Below, piece by piece: positions 10,829 to 20,000 of a stretch of 64,000 nt of DNA. This DNA is from Streptomyces aurantiogriseus (GTDB taxonomy: Bacteria; Actinomycetota; Actinomycetes; Streptomycetales; Streptomycetaceae). The number at the start of each line of letters is the position of its first letter. Positions within the stretch are counted from its first letter, which is position 1. The stretch covers positions 248,001 through 312,000 of the forward strand of contig NZ_BMSX01000009.1 in NCBI RefSeq assembly GCF_014649375.1. Reading direction: 5' to 3'. Below the pieces are notes generated by a model, which saw only the letters and a list, made by a program, of their open reading frames with translations, had not been told where the DNA came from and made no database searches. Both the position numbers and the translations under genes were made by a program.

Positions 10829-11530
10829 TCACTTCCGCTGCCCGTACCCCCGGAACCGCTCCGCCGCCTCCGCCAGCTGCTCCTCGGTCAGGAGGGTCGG
10901 TGTCCGGCCGGGTACCGAGGACGCCGTCAGCCACAGCCGGCACATCCACTCCAGTTGGGCGGTGCGGTCGTAGGCCTGGTCGAGGGTGGTGCCGTAGGTG
11001 AGAGTGCCGTGGTTCTGGAGGAGGCAGCCGGTGCGGTCGGTGAGGGCGTCGAGCATGTTCTCGGCCAACTCCTCGGTGCCGTACGTCGCATAGGGGGCAA
11101 CCCGGACGGGGCCACCGAGGGCGCCCGCCATGTAGTGGACGGACGGGAGTTCGGTCACGAGGGTGGAGACGGCCGTGGCGTGCACGGCGTGGGTGTGGAC
11201 GACGGCGCGGGCGTCGGTGGTGCGGTAGACGGCGAGGTGCATGGGCAGTTCGCTCGTCGGGATCAGCGTGCCGAGCACCTGCCGGCCGGCGAGGTCGACG
11301 CCGGTGATGTCGCCCGGGGTGAGGCGGTCGTAGGGCACGCCCGACGGTGTGACCAGCACGGTGTCGCCGACACGCACGGAGACGTTGCCGGAGGTGCCGA
11401 CGACCAGTCCGTCGGCGACGGTGCGGCGGGCCGTGGCGACGAGTGCCTCCCAGGCCCGCGCCTCCTCCTCACCGCGTATGCCGTCCAGGCCGTCACGGGT
11501 GTCCCGCTGGTCGTGTCGCTGCTCAGCCAT
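10829..11530 (-). CDS. Class II aldolase/adducin family protein (fuculose-phosphate aldolase-like)
   Basis: Zn-dependent class II aldolase-fold protein of 233 residues from the ATG at 11530. Visible features are GTSGNVSVR (phosphate-binding loop), TPSGVPYDRLTPGDI, IPTSELPMH with the likely catalytic Glu, HTHAVHATA supplying two zinc His ligands, and QNHGTLTYG supplying the third. This set fits L-fuculose-1-phosphate or related sugar-phosphate aldolases. A methylthioribulose-phosphate dehydratase cannot be excluded. The lysozyme gene is divergent; the ~236 bases between them hold a small perfect 7-bp hairpin (11607-11625). Confidence 0.87.
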   Translation of the reverse strand: MAEQRHDQRDTRDGLDGIRGEEEARAWEALVATARRTVADGLVVGTSGNVSVRVGDTVLVTPSGVPYDRLTPGDITGVDLAGRQVLGTLIPTSELPMHLAVYRTTDARAVVHTHAVHATAVSTLVTELPSVHYMAGALGGPVRVAPYATYGTEELAENMLDALTDRTGCLLQNHGTLTYGTTLDQAYDRTAQLEWMCRLWLTASSVPGRTPTLLTEEQLAEAAERFRGYGQRK

Positions 11531-11766
11531 ACCGCGATCCTGCCAGGAAGGCCGCGTGCCGTCGCCGGGCACGGGCGCCTCGCCGCCGGGGCCTGGGCAC
11601 TGTAGGCCGGAGGCCGAACCTCCGGAAGTTCCCATATCCCCACATAACACGCCGTCAAGGTGATTGGCCGGAGATCGACCGGCATGGGTGGATCTTCTTC
11701 TAGCCTCTGGGGGTTGTCGCGCACGCCGCCGTTCCAGGGGAACGCACGTCGCCATTCGGGGGAAAC

Positions 11767-12516
11767 ATGGTCCGCGCCCACGCATCGTCCCGTCGTCGTG
11801 CCCGCGCGGTCGCGGCCTGCGGGGCGGCGCTCGCCGCGGCGGGGGCCGCGCTCGCCGGGTGGCCCGCCGCGGCGGCGGAGCGACCGAGGGGGCACGATGT
11901 CTCGTCCCACCAGAAGAACGTCGACTGGGCGCGGGCGAAGGCCGAGGGCGCCGGGTTCGTCTACGTCAAGGCGACGGAGTCCACCGCCTACCGCAACCCG
12001 TACTTCCGCCAGCAGTACGACGGCGCCCACGCCGTCGGCCTGATCCGCGGCGCGTACCACTTCGCGCTGCCGGACAAGGGCTCGGGCACGGCGCAGGCCG
12101 CGCACTTCGTGCGCAACGGCGGCGCCTGGAGCGCGGACGGGCGGACGCTGCCGCCCGCGCTGGACGTCGAGTACAACCCCTACGACCGCACGCAGAAGTG
12201 CTACGGCCTGAGCAAGGCGGAGATGGTCGCCTGGATCAAGGCGTTCAGCGACGAGGTGCACCGGCTCACCGGCCGGCGCCCGGTGATCTACACGACCACC
12301 CACTGGTGGAACGCCTGCACGGGCGGCAGCAGCGCCTTCGCCGCGGACCACCCGCTGTGGATCGCCCGCTACGGCTCGCCGGACGCGGGGACGCTGCCGG
12401 CCGGATGGTCCTCATGGACCTTCTGGCAGTACGACAACGGGGGCAGCCTGCCGGGTGACCAGAATCTCTTCAACGGCTCCGCGGACGGCCTGCTGAGGTT
12501 CGCCCAGGGCTCCTGA
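11767..12516 (+). CDS. Secreted GH25 lysozyme (N-acetylmuramidase)
   Basis: Extracellular muramidase of glycoside hydrolase family 25, 249 residues. An Arg-rich n-region and Ala-rich core form a signal peptide to about residue 37 (AAAAE). The catalytic domain shows GHDVSSHQ (~43-50), the FVYVKATEST strand, GAYHFA, and the acidic pair in LPPALDVEYN (~132), with late WTFWQYDNGG. This single-domain protein has no recognisable cell-wall-binding module. A role in wall turnover or attack on other bacteria is inferred. Confidence 0.92.
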   Translation: MVRAHASSRRRARAVAACGAALAAAGAALAGWPAAAAERPRGHDVSSHQKNVDWARAKAEGAGFVYVKATESTAYRNPYFRQQYDGAHAVGLIRGAYHFALPDKGSGTAQAAHFVRNGGAWSADGRTLPPALDVEYNPYDRTQKCYGLSKAEMVAWIKAFSDEVHRLTGRRPVIYTTTHWWNACTGGSSAFAADHPLWIARYGSPDAGTLPAGWSSWTFWQYDNGGSLPGDQNLFNGSADGLLRFAQGS

Positions 12517-12589
12517 CCATGCGACACCTGGGCCGCCCCGGCCGATCGGAACGCCACTCTCATTTTTGGACACCGCGACGCCCGCCCCA

Positions 12590-12622
12590 GTTCACCTTCC
12601 GTTCACTCAGGTTACCTACGTT
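12590..12622 (+). promoter_or_regulatory. Putative PHO box (PhoP direct repeats) upstream of pit
   Basis: Two adjacent 11-base units (12590-12600 GTTCACCTTCC and 12601-12611 GTTCACTCAGG), then a weaker third unit (TTACCTACG...), lie 37-69 bases before the phosphate transporter start. They match the GTTCACC-type 11-bp direct repeats known for Streptomyces PhoP. Phosphate-responsive control of pit is therefore likely (established knowledge plus sequence match). Confidence 0.7.
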
Positions 12623-12658
12623 CGTCCGGCCAATGACTTCGAACGAATGCCTGGGTAA

Positions 12659-13894
12659 ATGGAAAGCTTCTCGCTGATCCTCGCGATTGTGGTCGTAACC
12701 GCACTCGCGTTCGATTTCACGAACGGTTTTCACGACACCGCCAACGCGATGGCCACGACCATCTCGACCGGTGCGCTCAAGCCCAAGGTCGCGGTGGCCA
12801 TGTCCGCCGTACTGAACCTCGTGGGCGCCTTCCTCTCCGTGGAGGTCGCCAACACGATCTCCAAGGGTCTCGTCGACGAGACCGGCATACGTCCCGAGGT
12901 CATCTTCGCCGCCCTGGTCGGCGCGATCCTCTGGAACCTGCTGACCTGGCTGGTCGGACTCCCCTCCAGCTCCTCGCACGCCCTCATGGGCGGTCTGATC
13001 GGCGCCACCATCGCCTCGGCGGGCGTCGGCGCGGTGCACGGCGACGTGCTCGTCACCAAGGTGCTGATCCCGGCGATCGCCGCTCCGCTGGTCGCGGGCA
13101 TCGCCGCGATGCTCGCCACCCGGCTGTCGTACACGCTCGGCAAGAAGGCCGACGGCAAGGCCGCCGAGAAGGGCTACCGCGCGGGCCAGATCGCCTCGGC
13201 GGGCCTGGTCTCCCTCGCGCACGGCACGAACGACGCCCAGAAGACGATGGGCATCATCACCCTCGCCCTGGTCGCCGGCGGCGCCGTCGCGCCCGACTCC
13301 GACCCGCCCATGTGGGTCATCCTCTCCGCGGGCATCGCCATCGCGCTCGGCACCTACCTCGGCGGCTGGCGCATCATCCGCACCATGGGCAAGGGCCTGA
13401 CCGACCTCCAGCCGCAGCAGGGCTTCGCCGCCCAGACCAGCGCGGCGACCGTCATCCTCGCCTCCTCCCACCTCGGCTTCTCCCTCTCCACCACGCACTC
13501 CGTCTCCGGCGCGGTGATGGGCGCGGGCCTCGGCCGCAAGGGCGGCGTCGTCCGCTGGTCGACCGCCACCCGCATGTTCGTCGCCTGGGGTCTGACGCTG
13601 CCGGCGGCTGCCCTGGTCGGCGCGGTGGCCGAGTACGTGACGGGCTTCGGCACCTGGGGCACGGCACTGGTGGCCGTCTTCCTGGTCACCTCCAGCGCCG
13701 CGATCTGGAAGATCTCCCGCCGTGAGGTCGTCGACCACACGAACGTCAACGAGACCGAGGAGCCGGCCGGCGTGGTGACCACGGCGATCGCCGCGGTGGC
13801 CGTGCCCCCGGCGGGCACCGTCGCCGAGGACCTGACGGCCACGATCCCGGCCCCCGCCGGCGAGTCCGCCCCGTCGGCCGCCACCCCCGTCTGA
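12659..13894 (+). CDS. pit: Pit-family low-affinity inorganic phosphate transporter
   Basis: Membrane phosphate (metal-phosphate) symporter of the PiT family, 411 residues. It shows both halves of the PiT signature: FDFTNGFHDTANAMATTIS near residues 20-38 and SLAHGTNDAQKTMGII near residue 183. About ten hydrophobic helices are visible, plus a Pro/Ala-rich cytoplasmic tail. It corresponds to the PitH proteins described in Streptomyces. The ATG at 12659 lacks a clear ribosome site. A small membrane gene follows 34 bases later and shares the terminator at 14168. Confidence 0.94.
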   Translation: MESFSLILAIVVVTALAFDFTNGFHDTANAMATTISTGALKPKVAVAMSAVLNLVGAFLSVEVANTISKGLVDETGIRPEVIFAALVGAILWNLLTWLVGLPSSSSHALMGGLIGATIASAGVGAVHGDVLVTKVLIPAIAAPLVAGIAAMLATRLSYTLGKKADGKAAEKGYRAGQIASAGLVSLAHGTNDAQKTMGIITLALVAGGAVAPDSDPPMWVILSAGIAIALGTYLGGWRIIRTMGKGLTDLQPQQGFAAQTSAATVILASSHLGFSLSTTHSVSGAVMGAGLGRKGGVVRWSTATRMFVAWGLTLPAAALVGAVAEYVTGFGTWGTALVAVFLVTSSAAIWKISRREVVDHTNVNETEEPAGVVTTAIAAVAVPPAGTVAEDLTATIPAPAGESAPSAATPV

Positions 13895-13928
13895 GCCCCG
13901 CGCACGCGGTTACGAAGGAATCAGCAGC

Positions 13929-14150
13929 ATGAAAATCGACTGGGCAGCTCTGGGCTCCGTCTTCGGGGTCAGCCTCGTGGTCACCGTGGCCCTCGTGGGC
14001 CTGTTCACCCTCGGCATCGTCGGCCTCTCCCGCCACGAGCGGGCGGCCGAGCAGGGCGGCTCCGCCGCCCTCGCGGTGACCGGCGCCTACGCGTGCTTCG
14101 CGGCGTGCGCGGCTGCGGTGGCGTACGGGATCTCTCTGATCGTCGCCTGA
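13929..14150 (+). CDS. Small two-helix membrane protein downstream of pit
   Basis: A 73-residue protein with two predicted transmembrane helices (about residues 9-32 and 48-71) joined by a charged loop (SRHERAAEQGG). An AAGGAA ribosome site sits ahead of the ATG. Its position between pit and a strong terminator implies cotranscription and possibly an accessory or regulatory role for the transporter. I know no biochemical function. Confidence 0.8.
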   Translation: MKIDWAALGSVFGVSLVVTVALVGLFTLGIVGLSRHERAAEQGGSAALAVTGAYACFAACAAAVAYGISLIVA

Positions 14151-14167
14151 GCCTCGGCACCGACAGC

Positions 14168-14211
14168 ACCTGGGGTGCGGGACGGATCACCGTCCCGCAC
14201 CCCAGGTTTTT
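14168..14211 (+). terminator. Strong rho-independent terminator after pit operon
   Basis: A perfect 18-bp stem (14168-14185 with 14190-14207), a 4-base ATCA loop and a run of five T (14207-14211). It cleanly separates the pit transcript from the cobalamin riboswitch leader that follows. Confidence 0.93.
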
Positions 14212-14269
14212 GTGATGCCTGTGCCCCCTTGTGTGTGGGCCTCAGCACACTCTCCCTGCGCAGGTCAAC

Positions 14270-14425
14270 AGCAAGTTGACGGCCCTTCGGGGCCCGTGGT
14301 GGACTGCCGGAGCCATGTACGGCGGCAGAAGAGGAAGCCGGTGTGAGTCCGGCGCGGTCCCGCCACTGTCACCGGGGTAGACACCCCCGGGAGCCAGGAA
14401 CTCTCGTCGCCGGTCTCGTCGAACC
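14270..14425 (+). promoter_or_regulatory. Cobalamin (AdoCbl) riboswitch
   Basis: The leader contains the conserved core GAAGCCGGTGTGAGTCCGGC, directly followed by GCGGTCCCGCCACTGTC and, downstream, the B12-box-like GGGAGCCAGGAACTCTC (about 14391-14406). These are diagnostic for adenosylcobalamin riboswitches. It precedes cobD and should lower expression of the cobD-to-cobI transcript when B12 is abundant. The exact ends are estimated. Confidence 0.93.
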
Positions 14426-14459
14426 AGGGCGTGGACACCCTGAGTGAGGACATATCGCC

Positions 14460-14519
14460 ATGCTCGGCTGCCGTTCGAGGTACAGCACCCGGTCGTTGCC
14501 CGACTCCGCGGCCGGCTGA
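14460..14519 (+). CDS. Possible 19-residue leader peptide between riboswitch and cobD
   Basis: An ATG at 14460 with a GTGAGGA ribosome-site-like sequence 9 bases upstream opens a 19-codon frame (MLGCRSRYSTRSLPDSAAG) that ends in TGA only 4 bases before the cobD ATG. cobD itself lacks a ribosome site, so coupled translation through this short frame is plausible. Its reality is unproven; it could be chance in GC-rich DNA. Confidence 0.35.
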   Translation: MLGCRSRYSTRSLPDSAAG

Positions 14520-14523
14520 GCCG

Positions 14524-15471
14524 ATGGGTGCCGATCGCGTTCACGCGTACGGCGCCGCCGCCGGCCTCCTGGGGGACCTGCTCCTCGGCGATCCGCGCCG
14601 AGGGCATCCGGTCGCCGTGTTCGGGCGGGCCGCGGCCGGCGTGGAGCGGGTGCTGTGGCGGGACCACCGCGGGTGGGGCGCGCTGCACACCGTCGTGTGC
14701 GCCGGGGGTGCCGTCGCGCTCGGGGCCGTCGCCTCGCGTGCCGTACGACGCTCCCCCGCCGCCTCCGTCGCCCTCACCGCCGCCTCCACCTGGGCCGTCG
14801 TCGGCGGGACCTCCCTCGTGCGGGAGGCCCGGGCCATCGGGCGGGCCCTCGAGGCGGGGGACGTCGAGGCCGCGCGGGCGCGGCTGCCGCATCTGTGCGG
14901 GCGGGACCCGCAGGCCCTGGACGCCGACGGGATCGCCCGGGCCGTGGTCGAGTCCGTCGCCGAGAACACCTCCGACGCGGTGGTCGGGGCGCTCGTGTGG
15001 GGAGGCCTCGCCGGCGTGCCGGGACTGTTCGGGTTCCGGGCCGTCAACACCCTGGACGCGATGGTCGGGCACCGGTCGCCGAGACATCTGCGGTACGGGT
15101 GGGCCTCCGCGCGGCTCGACGACCTCGCCGGGTGGCCGGGGGCGCGACTGACCGCCGTACTCGCCGCCGTCGCGGGAGACGATCCGCGGGGGGCCGTACG
15201 GGCGTGGCGGGACGACGCCCGCAAGCATCCCAGCCCCAACGCCGGGCCCGTGGAGGCCTCCTTCGCGGGCGCGCTCGGTGTGCGGCTGGGCGGGACGCTC
15301 TCCTACGGCGGCCGGGTCGAGCACCGGCCCGTGCTCAACGGGGCGGCGGGGCGGCCCGTCGTCCCCCACGACATCGAACGCGCCGCACGGCTCTCCCGCC
15401 GCGTCGGCCTGCTCGCGCTCGGCGTCACCGTCGCCGCGCGCCTCGTCGCGAAGAAGGGGCGTACGTCATGA
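14524..15471 (+). CDS. cobD: CobD/CbiB, adenosylcobinamide-phosphate synthase
   Basis: Membrane enzyme that attaches the aminopropanol (phosphate) arm to adenosylcobyric acid. The 315-residue product shows family motifs LLGDLLLGDPRRGHPVAVFGR, AVVESVAENTSDAVVGALVWG, FRAVNTLDAMVGHRSPRH and HPSPNAGPVEASFAGALG. I start at the ATG 14524 because MGADRVHAYGAAAGLL aligns with the usual N-terminus. An in-frame GTG at 14431 would add an atypical Pro/Arg-rich extension. It is the first cob gene after the riboswitch and overlaps cobQ by ATGA. Confidence 0.9.
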   Translation: MGADRVHAYGAAAGLLGDLLLGDPRRGHPVAVFGRAAAGVERVLWRDHRGWGALHTVVCAGGAVALGAVASRAVRRSPAASVALTAASTWAVVGGTSLVREARAIGRALEAGDVEAARARLPHLCGRDPQALDADGIARAVVESVAENTSDAVVGALVWGGLAGVPGLFGFRAVNTLDAMVGHRSPRHLRYGWASARLDDLAGWPGARLTAVLAAVAGDDPRGAVRAWRDDARKHPSPNAGPVEASFAGALGVRLGGTLSYGGRVEHRPVLNGAAGRPVVPHDIERAARLSRRVGLLALGVTVAARLVAKKGRTS

Positions 15472-17000
15472 GCGGGGGTCTCCTCGTCGCCGGCACCACC
15501 TCCGACGCCGGCAAAAGTGTCGTGACGGCCGGGATCTGCCGGTGGCTGGTGCGGCAGGGGGTCAAGGTCGCGCCCTTCAAGGCGCAGAACATGTCCCTGA
15601 ACTCGTTCGTCACGCGGGAGGGGGCCGAGATCGGGCGGGCCCAGGCCATGCAGGCGCAGGCCTGTCGGGTGGAGCCCACCGCGCTGATGAACCCCGTACT
15701 GCTGAAGCCGGGTGGTGAGCAGAGCAGTCAGGTCGTGCTGCTCGGCAAGCCGGTGGGTGAGCTGAGTGCCCGGGGCTATCACGGTGGGCGGCAGCAGAAG
15801 CTGCTCGGGACCGTGCTGGACTGTCTGGCCGAGTTGCGGGGCACGTATGACGCGGTGATCTGTGAGGGGGCCGGTTCTCCCGCCGAGATCAATCTTCGGC
15901 GGACGGACATCGTGAACATGGGGATCGCCCGGAACGCCCGGCTCCCCGTGCTCGTCGTGGGCGACATCGACCGGGGCGGGGTCTTCGCCTCGTTCTTCGG
16001 GACGGTCGCCCTGCTCTCCCCCGAGGACCAGGAGCTGGTCGCCGGGTTCCTCGTCAACAAGTTCCGGGGCGATGTCTCGCTGCTGGAGCCGGGGCTCGAC
16101 ATGCTGCACGGGCTCACCGGGCGGCGGACGTACGGCGTCCTGCCGTTCCGGCACGGGCTCGGGATCGACGAGGAGGACGGGCTGCGGGTGTCCCTGCGGG
16201 GCACCGTCCGGGAGTCCGTCGTCGCACCGCCCGTCGGTGCGGACGTGCTGCGCGTCGCCGTCTGTGCTGTCCCCCTCATGTCCAACTTCACCGATGTGGA
16301 CGCGCTCGCCGCCGAACCCGGCGTCGTGGTGCGGTTCGTGGACCGGCCGGAGGAGCTGGCGGACGCCGACCTCGTGGTGATCCCGGGGACGCGGGGGACC
16401 GTACGGGCGCTGGAGTGGCTGCGGGAGCGGGGGCTGGCGGAGGCCGTCGTCCGGCGGGCCGCCGAGCACAGGCCCGTGCTCGGCATCTGCGGCGGCTTCC
16501 AGATCCTCGGCGAGCACATCGAGGACGAGGTCGAGAGCCGGCGGGGTCATGTCGAGGGGCTGGGAGTCCTGCCCGTCCGCGTGCGGTTCGCGCGGGAGAA
16601 GACCCTCACCCGGCCGGTGGGGGAAGCCCTCGGTGAGCACGTCGAGGGGTACGAGATCCATCACGGGGTCGCCGACGTCCACGGAGGAGACGCGTTCCTC
16701 TCCGATGACGAGGGACACCGCCTCGACGGCTGCCGGGTCGGGCAGACCTGGGGCACGCACTGGCACGGCTCGCTGGAGTCGGACGGTTTCCGGCGGGCCT
16801 TCCTGCGCGAGGTGGCGGCCGCCGCGGGCCGCCGGTTCGTACCGGCCGCCGACACCTCGTTCGCCGCGCTGCGCGAGGAGCAGCTCGACCGGCTCGGCGA
16901 CCTGATCGAACAGCACGCGGACACGGACGCGCTCTGGCGGCTCATCGAGTCGGGCGCGCCGCAAGGACTGCCTTTCATTCCACCGGGAGCGCCCGCATGA
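15468..17000 (+). CDS. cobQ: CobQ, cobyric acid synthase
   Basis: Glutamine-dependent amidase that forms cobyric acid from adenosylcobyrinic a,c-diamide (amidations at b, d, e, g). The 510-residue protein has an N-terminal dethiobiotin-synthetase-like ATP domain (LLVAGTTSDAGKSVVTAG, then PFKAQNMSLNS) and a C-terminal class I glutamine amidotransferase domain with the nucleophile Cys in LGICGGFQILG and a late His in GTHWHGSLES. It is joined to both neighbours by ATGA overlaps. Confidence 0.96.
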   Translation: MSGGLLVAGTTSDAGKSVVTAGICRWLVRQGVKVAPFKAQNMSLNSFVTREGAEIGRAQAMQAQACRVEPTALMNPVLLKPGGEQSSQVVLLGKPVGELSARGYHGGRQQKLLGTVLDCLAELRGTYDAVICEGAGSPAEINLRRTDIVNMGIARNARLPVLVVGDIDRGGVFASFFGTVALLSPEDQELVAGFLVNKFRGDVSLLEPGLDMLHGLTGRRTYGVLPFRHGLGIDEEDGLRVSLRGTVRESVVAPPVGADVLRVAVCAVPLMSNFTDVDALAAEPGVVVRFVDRPEELADADLVVIPGTRGTVRALEWLRERGLAEAVVRRAAEHRPVLGICGGFQILGEHIEDEVESRRGHVEGLGVLPVRVRFAREKTLTRPVGEALGEHVEGYEIHHGVADVHGGDAFLSDDEGHRLDGCRVGQTWGTHWHGSLESDGFRRAFLREVAAAAGRRFVPAADTSFAALREEQLDRLGDLIEQHADTDALWRLIESGAPQGLPFIPPGAPA

Positions 17001-20000
17001 GCACAGTGTTGTTGTTGTCGACCGCCGACACGGACCTGCTGGCGGCTCGGGCCGCCTCCGGTGCCTCCTACCGGATCGGCAATCCGACGCGGGTGGACGT
17101 CGCGGAGGAGCTGCCCGGTCTCGTCGAGGGCGCCGACATCGCCGTCGTCCGGCTGCTGGGCGGCAAGCGGGCCTGGGAGGACGGGCTGGCCAAGCTGAAG
17201 GCGGCGGGCATCCCGACCGTGCTGCTGGGCGGCGAGGCCGTTCCCGACGCGGAGTTGATGGCCGAGTCGTCGGTGCCGGCCGGTGTCGTGGCCGAGGCGC
17301 TCAAGTACCTCGTCGAGGGCGGGCCGGCCAACCTCACCGAGCTCGCCCGGTTCCTCTCCGACACCGTGCTGCTGACCGGCGAGGGCTTCGTCGAGCCGCG
17401 GAAGATGCCGGAGTACGGCGTCCACGGGAACCGCGTGCACCAGGAGGACCGGCCGACCGTCGGCGTGCTCTTCTACCGGGCCCATGAGCTGAGCGGCAAC
17501 ACCGCCTTCGTGGACACGCTGTGCGACGCGATCGAGGCGCAGGGGGCCAACGCCCTGCCCGTGTACTGCGGTTCGCTGCGCGGGGCGGAGGCGGGGCTGT
17601 ACGAGATCCTCGGACGGACCGACGCCCTCGTCGCCACCGTCCTCGCGGCCGGCGGCACGCACGCCTCGCAGGCCTCGGCGGGCGGCGACGAGGAGGCCTG
17701 GGACATCGGGGCGCTCGCCGACCTCGACGTGCCGGTGCTGCAGGGGCTCTGCCTGACCTCGTCGCGGGCCGCCTGGGACGAGTCCGACGCCGCCCTGTCC
17801 CCCATGGACGCGGCGATGCAGGTCGCGATCCCCGAGTTCGACGGGCGGCTGATCACGGTTCCCTTCTCCTTCAAGGAGCAGGGCCCGGACGACGTCCCGG
17901 TGTACGTCGCCGACCCCGAGCGGGCCGGGCGCGTCGCCGGAATCGCCGTACGGCACGCCCGGTTGAGGCACAAGCCGAACGCCGAGAAGAAGCTCGCGCT
18001 CATCTTCACCGCGTACCCGACCAAGCACTCGCGGGTCGGCAACGCGGTCGGACTCGACACGCCCGCCTCGGCGGTGCGCGTCCTGGACGCGCTCAAGCAG
18101 GCCGGTTACGGCCTCACCGAGTACCCCGACAACGGCGACGAGCTGATCCACCGGCTGATCGAGGCCGGCGGGCACGACGTGGAGTGGCTGACCGAGGAGC
18201 AGCTCGCCGCCGCGCCCGCGCGGGTGCCGCTCGCCGACTACCGGGCGTGGTTCGAGAAGCTCGACCCGGAGCTGAGGGACGCCATGCTGGAGACGTGGGG
18301 CGAACCACCGGGCTCGCTGTACGTGGACGGCGACGAGATCGTGCTCGCCTCCCTCCGGTTCGGGAACGTCGTCGTGATGATCCAGCCGCCGCGCGGCTTC
18401 GGCGAGAACCCGATCGCGATCTACCACGACCCCGACATGCCGCCGTCGCACCACTACATGGCCGCCTACCGCTGGCTGGAGAACAGTTTCGGCGCCGACG
18501 CGATCGTGCACATGGGCAAGCACGGCACGATGGAGTGGCTGCCGGGCAAGGGACTGGGGCTCAGCGGCGGGTGCGCGCCGGACGCGGTGCTGGGTGACCT
18601 GCCCCTGGTGTACCCCTTCATCGTCAACGACCCGGGCGAGGGCACCCAGGCCAAGCGGCGCGGGCACGCCACCGTCGTCGACCACCTGGTGCCGCCGATG
18701 GCGCGCGCGGACACCTACGGCGACCTGGCCAAGCTGGAGCAGCTGCTCGACGAGTACGCGCTCGTCTCCGACCTGGACCCGGCCAAGGCCCCGGCCGTGC
18801 GCGCGCAGATCTGGACGCTGGTCAAGGCGGCCGAGCTCCACCACGACCTGCATGTCGACGAGCAGCCGGACGACGACGAGTTCGACGAGTTCGTCATGCA
18901 CATCGACGGCTATCTGTGCGAGATCAAGGACGTGCAGATCCGGGACGGGCTGCACATCCTGGGTGGCGGGCCGGTCGGTGAGCCGCGGGTGAACCTGGTG
19001 CTCGCCGTGCTGCGCGCCTCGCAGGTGTGGGGCGGGCAGGCCCATGCCCTGCCGGGGCTGCGAGCCTCGCTGGCGGAGCACTTCGGGCTGGTGGAGAAGG
19101 AGTTGCTCGCCGAGCCGGGGGCTCCGGTGAAGGTGCCGGTCGAGCTGACGGATCTGGTGGACGGGCCGTCGCGTACGGCCGCCGACGCGATCGACCTGCT
19201 GGAGCAGTTGTGCCGGCGGATCGCGGAGGGGATGGAGGCGCGGGACTGGGCGGTCGCGGAGAGCGCCGCGCTCGTCCGCGAGGTCCTCCGTGCCGAACTC
19301 CCCGCCGCCGTGGGCGTGCTGGAGTTCGCCTGCACCGAGGTCGTGCCGCGGCTGGCCCGGACCACCGACGAGATCGGCCACATCCTGAAGGCGCTCGACG
19401 GCGGGTACGTCCCGGCGGGTCCGTCCGGTTCGCCGACGCGCGGGCTCGTCAACGTCCTGCCGACCGGCCGCAACTTCTACTCCGTCGACCCCAAGGCCAT
19501 TCCGTCCAGGCTGAGCTGGGAGGTCGGGCAGTCGCTCGCCGACTCGCTCGTCCAGCGGTATCTGCAGGACACCGGCGAGTATCCGAAGTCCGTCGGCCTG
19601 ACGGTGTGGGGTACGTCCGCGATGCGGACGCAGGGCGACGACATCGCCGAGATCCTCGCGCTGCTGGGCTGCCGCCCGGTGTGGGACGACGCCTCGCGCC
19701 GGGTGACCGGCTTCGAGGTGGTCTCCCTGGAGGAGCTGGGCCGGCCCCGCATCGACGTCACGGTCCGGATCTCCGGCTTCTTCCGGGACGCTTTCCCGCA
19801 CGTCGTCGGGCTGATCGACGACGCGGTGCGGGCGGTGGCCGAGCTGGACGAGCCCGCCGAGTCCAACTTCGTCCGGGCCCACGTGGACGAGGACACCGCC
19901 GAGCACGGCGACCGGCGGCGCGCGACCGCCCGTGTCTTCGGGTCCAAGCCGGGGGCGTACGGCGCCGGTCTGCTGCCCCTGATCGACGCGCGGAACTGGC

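Noticed and set aside
14431..14523. N-terminal extension of cobD from the GTG at 14431
   Set aside because: The added residues are Pro/Arg/Ser-rich and absent from CobD/CbiB proteins. The ATG at 14524 gives the standard N-terminus, although coupling through a short upstream frame is possible.
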